The translations under genes were made by a program, and so were the position numbers. The notes under the pieces are model-generated. The model ran no database searches and was not told where the DNA came from. It saw only the letters and a program-made list of their open reading frames with translations. Below are positions 31,883-40,006 of a DNA stretch of 64,000 nt, in pieces. Position 1 is the first letter of the stretch. Each line of letters starts with the position of its first letter. Origin of the DNA: JAJFTV01 sp036825755 (GTDB lineage: Bacteria > Chloroflexota > Anaerolineae > Anaerolineales > Anaerolineaceae); assembly GCA_036825755.1 (NCBI GenBank), contig DAISXR010000001.1, positions 1 to 64,000 of the forward strand, written 5' to 3'.

Positions 31883-34183
31883 TTGGAAGCCTATTGTGTA
31901 AAATGCAGACAAAAACGGGAGATTCAAAACCCCGTTCCAGAATTCAATAAATCCGCCCGCCCGGTGACACGCGGTGTATGCCCTGTATGCGGCACCACCA
32001 TGGTACGGATTGGGGCAACACCCGCCCATGAAGGGCTGCAGAAGCCGGTGGCTGTGGTGGAACGCAGCGGAAAACTGGTGATTGTCGAATCACCGGCGAA
32101 AGCCCGTACAGTGGGCCGTTTTCTGGGAAAAGGATATACCGTAAAGGCTTCCGTAGGGCATGTGCGTGACTTACTCCGTTCATCCCTCAGTATCGATGTT
32201 GAGAATGATTTCGCTCCAAAATACCGTGTTCCCAATGAAAAACGGGCGGTAGTCAAGGAGATTAAAACAGCGGCCAGGAAGGCTGAAGAAGTGTTCCTGG
32301 CGACTGACCCTGACCGTGAGGGTGAGGCAATTGCCTGGCATTTGCTGGAAGCAGCCGAGATTGATCCCAAAAACTCGCACCGGGTGGTATTCCATGAGAT
32401 CACCCAAAATGCAATTTCTGAGGCATTTGGACACCCGCGTGATATCAATATGGCTCTGGTGGATGCGCAGCAGGCCCGCCGTGTGCTTGACCGTCTGGTG
32501 GGGTACAGCATCAGCCCCATTCTGTGGGAAAAAGTGCGTAACCGTCTCTCTGCCGGCCGGGTTCAATCTGTGGCACTGCGCTTGATTGTGGAGCGTGAGC
32601 GTGAAATTGAAGCCTTTGTACCGGTAGAGTACTGGACCATCGGGGCAGAGCTGAAACCTGCAAAAGGGAAAGACACCTATGTAGCCAAACTGGTGCGGAT
32701 CAACGGGGAAGAACCCAATCTGCCGGCTCGTGAGAATGTGGATGCCATATTGGGTCATCTGGAAAACGTGGATTATATAATCAGCCGGATTAAACGCGGC
32801 GAAAGGCGGCGAAAACCCTCCGGCCCGTTCATCACCAGTACCCTGCAGCAGGAAGCCTCGCGCAAGCTGGGTTTCACCGCCCGGAAAACCATGAGTGTTG
32901 CCCAGCAGTTGTATGAAGGTCTGGATATTGGCGAAGGCGGCTCGACCGGTTTGATCACCTATATGCGTACCGATTCGACCAATATTGCCGAACAGGCGCA
33001 GACCGAAGCGCGCGAGTACATTTTGGGTAATTACGGTCAGCAATATTTACCATCGACACCGCCGGTATACAAAACTCGTGCCAAGAGCGCTCAGGAAGCG
33101 CATGAAGCCATCCGACCCACTTCTGTCTTGCGAAAACCCGATAAGATCAAAGATTCTTTAACTCGCGATCAGTACCGCCTGTATCAGATGATCTGGCAGC
33201 GGTTTGTAGCCTGTCAGATGGAAGCTGCAATTTTTGATACGCTCAGCGTAGAGATCTCAGCCAAACATGAGGATCAGGATTACCTGTTCCGCGCATCCGG
33301 TTCAACTTTGCGCTTCCCCGGCTTCATGGTGGTGTATGAAGAAGCCAAAGATGAAGATCTAAAGAGCGAGGAAAGCGAAGAAGTCAAAATCCCGGCCAAT
33401 CTGGAGGAAGGGCAAAAACAGACCATGATCCGATTGATACCGGAACAGCATTTCACACAACCGCTGCCGCGTTTCACCGAGGCTTCGCTGGTGCAGGCGC
33501 TGGAAGAATTTGGCATCGGACGACCATCCACGTATGCGCCGATTCTCTCCACCATCCAGGCGCGCGGTTATGTGTACCGCGAGAACAAGCGGCTGATCCC
33601 CACCGAAACCGGTTTCCTGGTCAATGACCTGCTGACTGAATACTTTGATGATGTGGTAGATGTAGGCTTTACGGCCGATATGGAATCCAAGCTGGATACG
33701 GTGGCTGCCGGTGAGAGCGAATGGACCAGCGTAGTTCGGGATTTTTACCAGTCCTTTGAACCTGAGGTGGCGCGAGCACAAAAGGAAATGCCGGAGAATA
33801 AGGCCGAGATGGAAAAAATCGGCCGGGTGTGCCCGGAATGTGGGCATGATCTTGTGATCCGCTGGGGCCGCTACGGCAAGTTCATCAGTTGCAGCAATTT
33901 CCCTGAATGCCGATACACCGAAGCCTGGTTGGACAAGATGGATATTCCTTGCCCGGTGTGCGAAACCGGTGAGGTTGTCCGGCGAAAGAGCCGCAAGGGG
34001 CGTGTCTTCTTCGGCTGCTCCCGTTACCCTGATTGCACATTTACTTCCTGGAAAGAACCGATCAAGACCGCCTGCCCGAGCTGCGGCGGTATGCTGGTGA
34101 TCTCCAACAAGAAAAAAGTACAGTGCCTGAAGTGCCAGGAAGAATTCCTGCTTGAGGAAATCGAAGCACAGGCAATCGAATAG
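31883..34183 (+). CDS. topA: DNA topoisomerase I with extra N-terminal zinc ribbon
   Basis: TopA relaxes negative supercoils. The 766-residue protein, from a TTG start with AGGAG upstream, has an added N-terminal zinc ribbon at about 1-44 (AYCVKCRQKR and GVCPVCGTTMVRIG), resembling the small DUF5679 domain. The TOPRIM domain follows (KLVIVESPAKARTVGRFLG, TDPDREGEAIAWHL), then the catalytic Tyr in GLITYMRTDSTN near residue 358. Three C-terminal zinc ribbons end it (CPECGHDLV, CPVCETGEVV, CPSCGGMLV). The N-terminal fusion is the odd feature. If the TTG were not used, a start nearer the TOPRIM domain would remove it, but there is no well-placed alternative. Confidence 0.95.
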   Translation: MEAYCVKCRQKREIQNPVPEFNKSARPVTRGVCPVCGTTMVRIGATPAHEGLQKPVAVVERSGKLVIVESPAKARTVGRFLGKGYTVKASVGHVRDLLRSSLSIDVENDFAPKYRVPNEKRAVVKEIKTAARKAEEVFLATDPDREGEAIAWHLLEAAEIDPKNSHRVVFHEITQNAISEAFGHPRDINMALVDAQQARRVLDRLVGYSISPILWEKVRNRLSAGRVQSVALRLIVEREREIEAFVPVEYWTIGAELKPAKGKDTYVAKLVRINGEEPNLPARENVDAILGHLENVDYIISRIKRGERRRKPSGPFITSTLQQEASRKLGFTARKTMSVAQQLYEGLDIGEGGSTGLITYMRTDSTNIAEQAQTEAREYILGNYGQQYLPSTPPVYKTRAKSAQEAHEAIRPTSVLRKPDKIKDSLTRDQYRLYQMIWQRFVACQMEAAIFDTLSVEISAKHEDQDYLFRASGSTLRFPGFMVVYEEAKDEDLKSEESEEVKIPANLEEGQKQTMIRLIPEQHFTQPLPRFTEASLVQALEEFGIGRPSTYAPILSTIQARGYVYRENKRLIPTETGFLVNDLLTEYFDDVVDVGFTADMESKLDTVAAGESEWTSVVRDFYQSFEPEVARAQKEMPENKAEMEKIGRVCPECGHDLVIRWGRYGKFISCSNFPECRYTEAWLDKMDIPCPVCETGEVVRRKSRKGRVFFGCSRYPDCTFTSWKEPIKTACPSCGGMLVISNKKKVQCLKCQEEFLLEEIEAQAIE

Positions 34184-34324
34184 GCATATTTATTGCATCC
34201 TTCCGAATGTATGCCGCCATTCATGGTTCATCGCATTAATTCGATGGGCATCCTGCCAGAATCGATATGCCATGAGGCCGACATCCTTAATTTTATATTT
34301 TGCGGCAATGCAGGAGGATAATAA

Positions 34325-35467
34325 ATGAACCTAAAAGCGACGATCGAGGTGATTCGCCAGAGCCTCAAGAAACCTCTCGTAACTGCTATCGTCGGTTTCG
34401 TGCTTGGTTTGATCATTGGACTGCCCATTCTGGGGTGGGGGCTTTTCCCTGTGAAGTGGACAGATGCTGCGCCGGCGCATTTGCGCGAGGATGTCAAGCT
34501 GGATGTGATGAGCATGATGGTTGACTCGTATGCCCACAACCAGGACAGTCTGCTCGCCTTAAATCGCTGGACTGAAATGGGCGATGACGCTCAGGCGCTG
34601 CTGGATCAGGTGCAAAGCAAGGGTGTCAAAGCCGAGGATGTGAATGCATTCAGCGCTTTAGTCGGCGCGCCCGCACAGGCTGAGGCGGTGACTGCGGAAG
34701 AAGCGCAAGCGACTGAACCGGCTAAACCAGCCTCCTCATCGAATGAAGTCACCGTGATCGTTTCCTCCAATCAGGCAGACGCGACGGAAACCGCCAGCGA
34801 TGTAACCCTGACGGAAGAAACGGCTCCGACGACAAAAGCAAAGTTCAAACCGTTGATGCTGTTGGGTTTTCTGGTGCTGATGCTCCTGTTGGTGGGCGGA
34901 GCGCTGTTATATCTGCTGGTTTTGCGCAAACGACCGGTCAATATTGCCCAGCCAGTGGCTGTTTCAGCCGCAAGCAAACGCGCGGATATGATGCAGGATG
35001 TTCGTGAAACCGCTCCCCGCGCTGAGGTGGATCACGATACCCCAATTGCCCAATTTATGACCACCTATGTAGTGGGCGACGATCTGTATGATGATTCATT
35101 CAGCGTGGATTCACCCACCGGCGAATTCCTGGGCGAGTGCGGTGTAGGTATCACCGAAACCATCGGGGTGGGCGAGCCTAAAAAAGTGACTGCATTGGAA
35201 ATCTGGCTGTTCGATAAAAACGATATCCAAACGGTTACCAAGGTGCTGTTGAGCGAGTATTCCTTCAACGATCCCACCGTCAATCAGCGGGTTGTCTCCA
35301 AGGGTGAGCCTGTCCTGATTGAACAGGATAAGGTAATCCTTCTGGAAACTGCCACGCTTCAACTGGAAGCCCGCATTGTAGATCTGGCTTACGGACAGAG
35401 CGCGCTGCCTGAAAACAGCTACTTTGACCGCATCACCATGGATCTGACCATCTGGCCGAAAGCCTGA
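34325..35467 (+). CDS. Two-pass membrane protein of unknown function
   Basis: I do not recognise this 380-residue protein. It has a transmembrane segment at about 19-40 (AIVGFVLGLIIGLPILGWGLF), a region with an acidic, Ala/Glu/Thr-rich linker (about 115-170), a second transmembrane segment at about 178-200 (LMLLGFLVLMLLLVGGALLY) and a folded C-terminal domain of about 150 residues with many hydrophobic beta-type stretches (FLGECGVGITETIGVGEPKK). Both ends of the central linker face the same side if both segments cross. AGGAGG precedes the ATG. It stands alone between topA and a bidirectional terminator. Confidence 0.75.
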   Translation: MNLKATIEVIRQSLKKPLVTAIVGFVLGLIIGLPILGWGLFPVKWTDAAPAHLREDVKLDVMSMMVDSYAHNQDSLLALNRWTEMGDDAQALLDQVQSKGVKAEDVNAFSALVGAPAQAEAVTAEEAQATEPAKPASSSNEVTVIVSSNQADATETASDVTLTEETAPTTKAKFKPLMLLGFLVLMLLLVGGALLYLLVLRKRPVNIAQPVAVSAASKRADMMQDVRETAPRAEVDHDTPIAQFMTTYVVGDDLYDDSFSVDSPTGEFLGECGVGITETIGVGEPKKVTALEIWLFDKNDIQTVTKVLLSEYSFNDPTVNQRVVSKGEPVLIEQDKVILLETATLQLEARIVDLAYGQSALPENSYFDRITMDLTIWPKA

Positions 35468-35499
35468 TTTACAGCAATTGCAGTTCGGAAATTAAACTG

Positions 35500-35534
35500 A
35501 AAAGGGGCTGGTGAAAATTTCGCCAGCCCCTTTT
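35500..35534. terminator. Bidirectional terminator
   Basis: A 12-bp stem (AAAAGGGGCTGG with CCAGCCCCTTTT, loop about 11 nt) separates two convergent genes. The A-run on one side and T-run on the other make it usable on both strands. Confidence 0.88.
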
Positions 35535-35545
35535 GAACGTTTTAT

Positions 35546-36016
35546 TTATGCGATTCGGATAATCTTCAGATACAGGGCCCCATCAGGGGTCTCTACTTTT
35601 ACTTTTTCACCCACTTTGTGACCCATTATGGCTTTACCAATGGGGGAATTATGCGAAATCAACCCATTGCGAGGATCTGCTTCTTTTGATCCCACCACAA
35701 AATAGGTTTCCTCTGGATAGTTGTCTTCCTGAAGAGTAACGGTATCACCCACGCCCACCACCGACTTATCTTTTTGAATCTTATCGATAATAAGGGCGTT
35801 GCTGAGAATATACTCCAGCTCCTGAATACGGCCCTCCAGGAAAGCCTGGTCTTCCTTGGCAGCGGTGTAATCGGCGTTTTCTGAGAGATCGCCCATTTCA
35901 ATGGCGGCTTTCAGGCGAATCGAGATTTGTTCCCGTCCGGTCGTTTTAAGTTGATTCAATTCCTCTTTCATCTTTTCGGCACCCTGTGCCGTCAAATACT
36001 GCTGCGTGTTATCCAT
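35546..36016 (-). CDS. greA: Transcription elongation factor GreA
   Basis: GreA rescues backtracked RNA polymerase by stimulating RNA cleavage. The 156-residue protein has the N-terminal coiled coil with the acidic tip motif (GDLSENADYTAAKEDQAF) and the C-terminal FKBP-like domain (YFVVGSKEADPRNGLISHNS and PIGKAIMGHKVGEKVKVETP). Length and motifs are normal. A GGAG ribosome site precedes the ATG. Confidence 0.96.
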   Translation of the reverse strand: MDNTQQYLTAQGAEKMKEELNQLKTTGREQISIRLKAAIEMGDLSENADYTAAKEDQAFLEGRIQELEYILSNALIIDKIQKDKSVVGVGDTVTLQEDNYPEETYFVVGSKEADPRNGLISHNSPIGKAIMGHKVGEKVKVETPDGALYLKIIRIA

Positions 36017-36187
36017 TTATTCGCATGCTCCTGCAATAAAATCATCCCTGGGATTCATGGCTGGCAACCCGTTGGTATTGCAAACGTGTTCCGGTTCTGG
36101 CGATCTGGTTGAATCCTCAAAGGGGCTTCTGGCGCACAAAACCGGACCGGTCACCATTCATGAGCTGTGCAATTTTACCTGATATTG

Positions 36188-36287
36188 NNNNNNNNNNNNN
36201 NNNNNNNNNNNNNNNNNNNNNNNNNNNNNNNNNNNNNNNNNNNNNNNNNNNNNNNNNNNNNNNNNNNNNNNNNNNNNNNNNNNNNNN
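36188..36287. other. Assembly gap (100 N)
   Basis: Exactly 100 N are present, the usual placeholder for an unknown-size scaffold gap. True sequence and length are unknown. It falls in the 3' part of the dGTPase gene. The flanks at 36017-36187 carry no complete gene; the bases at 36158-36187 cannot be assigned to any protein with confidence. Confidence 0.97.
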
Positions 36288-37222
36288 TGGTTGTACAGTT
36301 CGCGGTAGAGAAAATCCATCAACTGGCGGTTGCGGCGGTGAAGGTCTTCACTGAAGGCCACCACGTTATAGGCCAGTTTTTGCACATCTTCGGAGGTCTT
36401 TACGCTGCTTTGATGGATATTCTTCAGGGTGTTATCCACCACATCTGAAACCTCCAGTCCGATCATCTGACGGATCAGGATATGGCGGTCCAGCTCATCG
36501 ATATGGTACGGATTGGTGCGGTTGCGGTCTACCAGCAATTCCCACAACTCCAGGCCTTCCAATTGGCGTGGATGGATCATTTCAGAGCGCAGGCCGTCAT
36601 CCAGATCATGGGCGGTGTAAGCCAGGGCATCGGCGATGTTGACAATTTGCGCCTCGATATGCCCCCGCAAATCGGGGTTGAAATCTTTGGCATCCGAGCG
36701 GTCATACTCGGTTTCGTGCTTCACCATCCCCTCAAGCACCTCCCAGGAGAGGTTCAAACCGGGAAAATCGGAATACCGTTGTTCCAATTCGGTCACAATA
36801 CGGAAAGACTGTTTGTTATGGTCAAAACCGCCGTGTTCCAACATCAGGCGGGCAAGGGTGCGTTCACCGGAATGGCCAAAAGGGGGATGCCCAAGATCAT
36901 GCGCCAGAGAGATGGCTTCCGTCAGGTCTTCATTGGCCCCCAGCGCCCGGGCGATGGTGCGACCGATCTGGGTGACTTCCATGGTGTGGGTGAGGCGGGT
37001 GCGGTAATAATCGCCCTCGTCGTTAATGAACACCTGGGTTTTATATTCCAATCGGCGGAAGGCTGTGGTATGGATGATGCGGTCGCGGTCGCGTTGAAAA
37101 ATGGTGCGGTATTCGGGTTCGCCGTCAGGGTGCATACGCCCGCGCGACATGCTGGAGTGGGTGGCATAACCGGCCAACGTTCGGTCTTCAATATCTTCCA
37201 GTTTCATGCGTGTAAACAACAT
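36288..37222 (-). CDS. dgt: Deoxyguanosinetriphosphate triphosphohydrolase-like protein, 3' end lost in gap
   Basis: Visible residues are about 1-311. The HD-domain metal site is present as RLTHTMEVTQIGRTIARALG (His) and SLAHDLGHPPFGHSGE (about 102-117), which fits the dGTPase/HD hydrolase family that removes triphosphate from deoxynucleotides. A further HD-domain region follows. About 10-60 C-terminal residues are missing, because the gene runs into the assembly gap. The partial frame beyond the gap must not be joined. AGGAGG-type ribosome site (GGAGGATAAACC) precedes the ATG. It is the last visible gene of the prenyl operon on the minus strand, starting 18 bp after the kinase gene. Confidence 0.88.
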
Positions 37223-37240
37223 GGTTTATCCTCCATCACT

Positions 37241-38047
37241 CTACCCTTGATCCAAAGCAACTGTTGTACCGTTTTGCGCGCCGCATAATGCTGCTTCAAT
37301 GCTGCCCGGCTCCATTCCGGAAAAAATCTGCCCCTGACAGGATGGATTTTGCTTCACCAGACCCATCAGAATACGGAGTTTTTCCTGCATCCCGCCGGTC
37401 ACATCCGGGGCATCCGATCCACGGGCAAAACGGGTAATCTCGTCATCCGTCGTGAACCCGATCTTCTTAATCAGTGTAGTGCATTTCGGAAAATCCTGCC
37501 ACACCCCTTTTTCAGCGCCGGCTAACAATACACAAGCCGGGGGCAGGTGTTTGACCAGTTCCGCAAACACATCCTCGGTGGAGAGGATGGTACCGCCCAG
37601 AGCTGAATCAAAGACCACGTCGCCGTATACGAGAGGAATCATGCCCTGCCGAATGGCTGCCAGCAGCGGTTCCATGTTCCAGGTTTGGACAACACCCTGA
37701 CGGGTTAAAATCATGGCAGAAGGGGGGAACGCAATCACCGGCAGTCCGGCGCGGATGCAGGCATCAACCACCAACTGGTTGAGCATACGGGCTTCCTGCC
37801 AGACTTCCACAAAACCCTGCCATTCCTGCGGGGTGTGCACTCCTGAGCGGGTCTGATACTTTTTTGCCGGCACGTGGCCAAACGAACCGGAACCGTGTCC
37901 CAAAATGAGCCTGCGGCTCGGGATACAGTCCAGCCCGTGTTTGATTTCCAACGCGCATCGTTCGATGACATCCAGACGCGGTGTGTGCGCCGATTTCTTC
38001 TCGGTGAGTAATGAGCCACCCAGCTTGAGATAAATGTATGTGTCCAT
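37241..38047 (-). CDS. Isopentenyl phosphate kinase
   Basis: This 268-residue amino-acid-kinase-fold protein has the N-terminal LKLGGSLLTEKKS (about 7-19) and the IPK hallmark GHGSGSFGH (50-58), whose last His is the expected phosphate-site residue, plus a DVTGGMQEKL stretch near 220. The enzyme phosphorylates isopentenyl phosphate to IPP, the last step of the alternative mevalonate pathway. It starts 3 bp after the mevalonate kinase stop in a minus-strand operon with a prenyltransferase. A general amino-acid kinase of another specificity is less likely, given the GSGSFGH and the neighbours. Confidence 0.88.
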   Translation of the reverse strand: MDTYIYLKLGGSLLTEKKSAHTPRLDVIERCALEIKHGLDCIPSRRLILGHGSGSFGHVPAKKYQTRSGVHTPQEWQGFVEVWQEARMLNQLVVDACIRAGLPVIAFPPSAMILTRQGVVQTWNMEPLLAAIRQGMIPLVYGDVVFDSALGGTILSTEDVFAELVKHLPPACVLLAGAEKGVWQDFPKCTTLIKKIGFTTDDEITRFARGSDAPDVTGGMQEKLRILMGLVKQNPSCQGQIFSGMEPGSIEAALCGAQNGTTVALDQG

Positions 38048-38050
38048 GGG

Positions 38051-39016
38051 TCAGGAGCCAGAACTCCTTTCAAGCCGTGAAAGAACAGTCTGAAAGACGT
38101 TCACGGCGCCAGCTTGCATCAACGCCGTTCTGACTTTCCCCGCATCGGTATCCTGCACCAGGGCGATCACATTTCCTCCCTGGCCGGCGCCGGATAATTT
38201 TGCCCCCAACGCACCCGCATCCTGAGCGGCTTTCACCAGCCGGTCGAGCGGATCACAGGAGACACCCAGTTGAACCAGGCATTTTTGGTTCTGGTTCATC
38301 AACGCACCCACCCGGTTTTGCATGCCATCCACCAGCATTTCTTTGGCAGTCTGAGTGAGTGCCGCGATGGAATCAAAAATGGCATCCACTTGTTTGGGAC
38401 TTTTCTCCCGGTTCAGGCGCACCTGTTCCACCACCCCGGAGGTTTTGCTTTTGATACCGCTGTCGGCGATGATAAAGGTCATATCACGACCCGGAATCAA
38501 TGGTTTGGGCGGCTGGCCTTTCAGAAAATACACCGGGCGTTCAAAGGCTACCACGGTGTTATCCACCCCGGAGGGATTGCCGTGATAGATCTTCTCTACC
38601 TCAAACGCCAGGGCTGATACTTTGGCAGGGGTTAGCTCGATACCCAGAAAGCGGGTTAATCCGCGGATCAGCGCCACGGAGACAGCAGTCCCCGAACCAA
38701 AACCGGCCGCCATGGGGATATCCGAGTGGATTTTCACATGCATGGCAGGAAAGTGATCGATGCCAAGCTGATCCTGAACAGTCTGGAAAAGCACCCGGAA
38801 GGGGTGACCTATAGGTAAATCGGTCAGGGCAGATTTGAGATCGATATCCGGTGCTTGTAGATGGACGCCGCCGGTCGCGGATGCGGGATCGGCCTGAAAG
38901 TAGGCAGTCGCTCTGAGCTGCATTACCGGTACGGCAATGGCGGGCCGTGAGTACACCACGGCGTGTTCACCAAAGAGAATGATTTTTCCTGGAGCAGAGG
39001 CGGTAATGGCGGGCAT
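38051..39016 (-). CDS. Mevalonate kinase
   Basis: The 321-residue GHMP kinase starts SAPGKIILFGEHAVVYSRPA (about 8-26), has the P-loop-like PMAAGFGSGTAVSVALIRG (about 101-119) and the C-terminal motif KLSGAGQGGNVIAL. These match mevalonate kinase, which makes mevalonate-5-phosphate from mevalonate and ATP. It sits between a UbiA-type gene (18 bp) and isopentenyl phosphate kinase (3 bp). No phosphomevalonate kinase, decarboxylase, HMG-CoA synthase or reductase is in the window; a mevalonate-phosphate decarboxylase is needed for the pathway and must lie elsewhere. Confidence 0.9.
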   Translation of the reverse strand: MPAITASAPGKIILFGEHAVVYSRPAIAVPVMQLRATAYFQADPASATGGVHLQAPDIDLKSALTDLPIGHPFRVLFQTVQDQLGIDHFPAMHVKIHSDIPMAAGFGSGTAVSVALIRGLTRFLGIELTPAKVSALAFEVEKIYHGNPSGVDNTVVAFERPVYFLKGQPPKPLIPGRDMTFIIADSGIKSKTSGVVEQVRLNREKSPKQVDAIFDSIAALTQTAKEMLVDGMQNRVGALMNQNQKCLVQLGVSCDPLDRLVKAAQDAGALGAKLSGAGQGGNVIALVQDTDAGKVRTALMQAGAVNVFQTVLSRLERSSGS

Positions 39017-39034
39017 AAGGCAATCGGTAAGATT

Positions 39035-39904
39035 TCAACTTAAGTAAAAGATCATCAAAACCAGCAGCCCCCACAGGAGAAATGTGATTTGCAGAGGCCG
39101 ATCAGAAAGAGCGAGTTCTTCAGGAGCGCTGCCCAGCAATTTCACCTGCACCAGATACAGGTATCTAAATACCCCGTACAGTACAAATGGGATGGTCAGC
39201 ATCATGGTGTGATTTTCGGGCAGGTTGGGGGCCGAGAAGGTATACAGGCTGTAAGCGACGATGGCTGTGCTGGAGACAATGGTAATCAACTGATCCAGAA
39301 ACGGGATGGTGTATCCATCCAGCACGCGCCGGTGAGCGTGGTTTTCAGTTTGTAACAGGCTCAACTCGCCGCGGCGTTTTCCCAGGCCCACAAAAAGGGC
39401 AAACAGGGTCGTCACCACATAAAGCCACGGCGAAAAGCGCTCCACCACAATCAACGATACACCGGCTGCTACCCGCAGGACATACCCGGAGGCCAGCACC
39501 ATCACATCGATGATGGGGAGATGCTTGAGCCATTTGGAATATGCGAGATTGACGAGGAAATAGACCAGGCAGATCACGCCAAACTGCACCGAGAGTATAA
39601 ATGCGGGAATGAGCGTAATCAGAATGAGGATTATGGCTGCGGTGACAGCTACTTTTACCGGGAGAATCCCTTTTGCGATGGGGCGGTTGCGCTTGGTGGG
39701 GTGAAGCCGGTCTGCTTCCAGGTCAGCGATGTCGTTGAGCAGATAAATGCTGCTGGACAGCAGCGAAAAAATCACCACACCCAGCAGGGTACGTAAAACC
39801 GCATCCATATTGGTGAGCTGGCGGTCAAATACAATCGCCGCCAGCAGGAAGACGTTTTTGATCCACTGGCGAGGCCGTAATGATTTGATTAATCCCTGGA
39901 GCAT
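39035..39904 (-). CDS. UbiA-family prenyltransferase, decaprenyl-phosphate phosphoribosyltransferase-like
   Basis: This 289-residue protein has 8-9 membrane segments and starts SLRPRQWIKNVFLLAAIVFD, which is typical of the phosphoribosyltransferase branch of UbiA proteins. It keeps the first aspartate-rich motif NDIADLEADRLHPTKRNRPI (about 59-78) and a second motif DGYTIPFLDQL (about 195-205). In actinobacteria the family member UbiA/Rv3806c attaches phosphoribose to decaprenyl phosphate, for arabinan synthesis. Here the lipid product is unknown. Placing it first in an operon with mevalonate kinase and IPK couples it to prenyl-precursor supply. Confidence 0.85.
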   Translation of the reverse strand: MLQGLIKSLRPRQWIKNVFLLAAIVFDRQLTNMDAVLRTLLGVVIFSLLSSSIYLLNDIADLEADRLHPTKRNRPIAKGILPVKVAVTAAIILILITLIPAFILSVQFGVICLVYFLVNLAYSKWLKHLPIIDVMVLASGYVLRVAAGVSLIVVERFSPWLYVVTTLFALFVGLGKRRGELSLLQTENHAHRRVLDGYTIPFLDQLITIVSSTAIVAYSLYTFSAPNLPENHTMMLTIPFVLYGVFRYLYLVQVKLLGSAPEELALSDRPLQITFLLWGLLVLMIFYLS

Positions 39905-40006
39905 GTGATTATATTATCACAGGATGACTGGCCGTGCTTCCGGATTGTGCGGTGAAATTGGTAAAATTGTCGCATTCCACGGCCGTCCCGGTTAAAATAG
40001 AAACAC

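Noticed and set aside
32180..33043. A 287-codon open frame on the minus strand inside topA
   Set aside because: It is fully antisense to conserved TOPRIM and catalytic domains of topA; length arises from codon bias of the real gene.
36158..36187. C-terminal residues of the dGTPase read across the N gap
   Set aside because: The gap has unknown true length, so the frame on the far side cannot be joined to the gene.
36482..37288. A 268-codon plus-strand open frame opposite the dGTPase gene
   Set aside because: The minus strand encodes the conserved HD-domain motifs, so this frame is a shadow.
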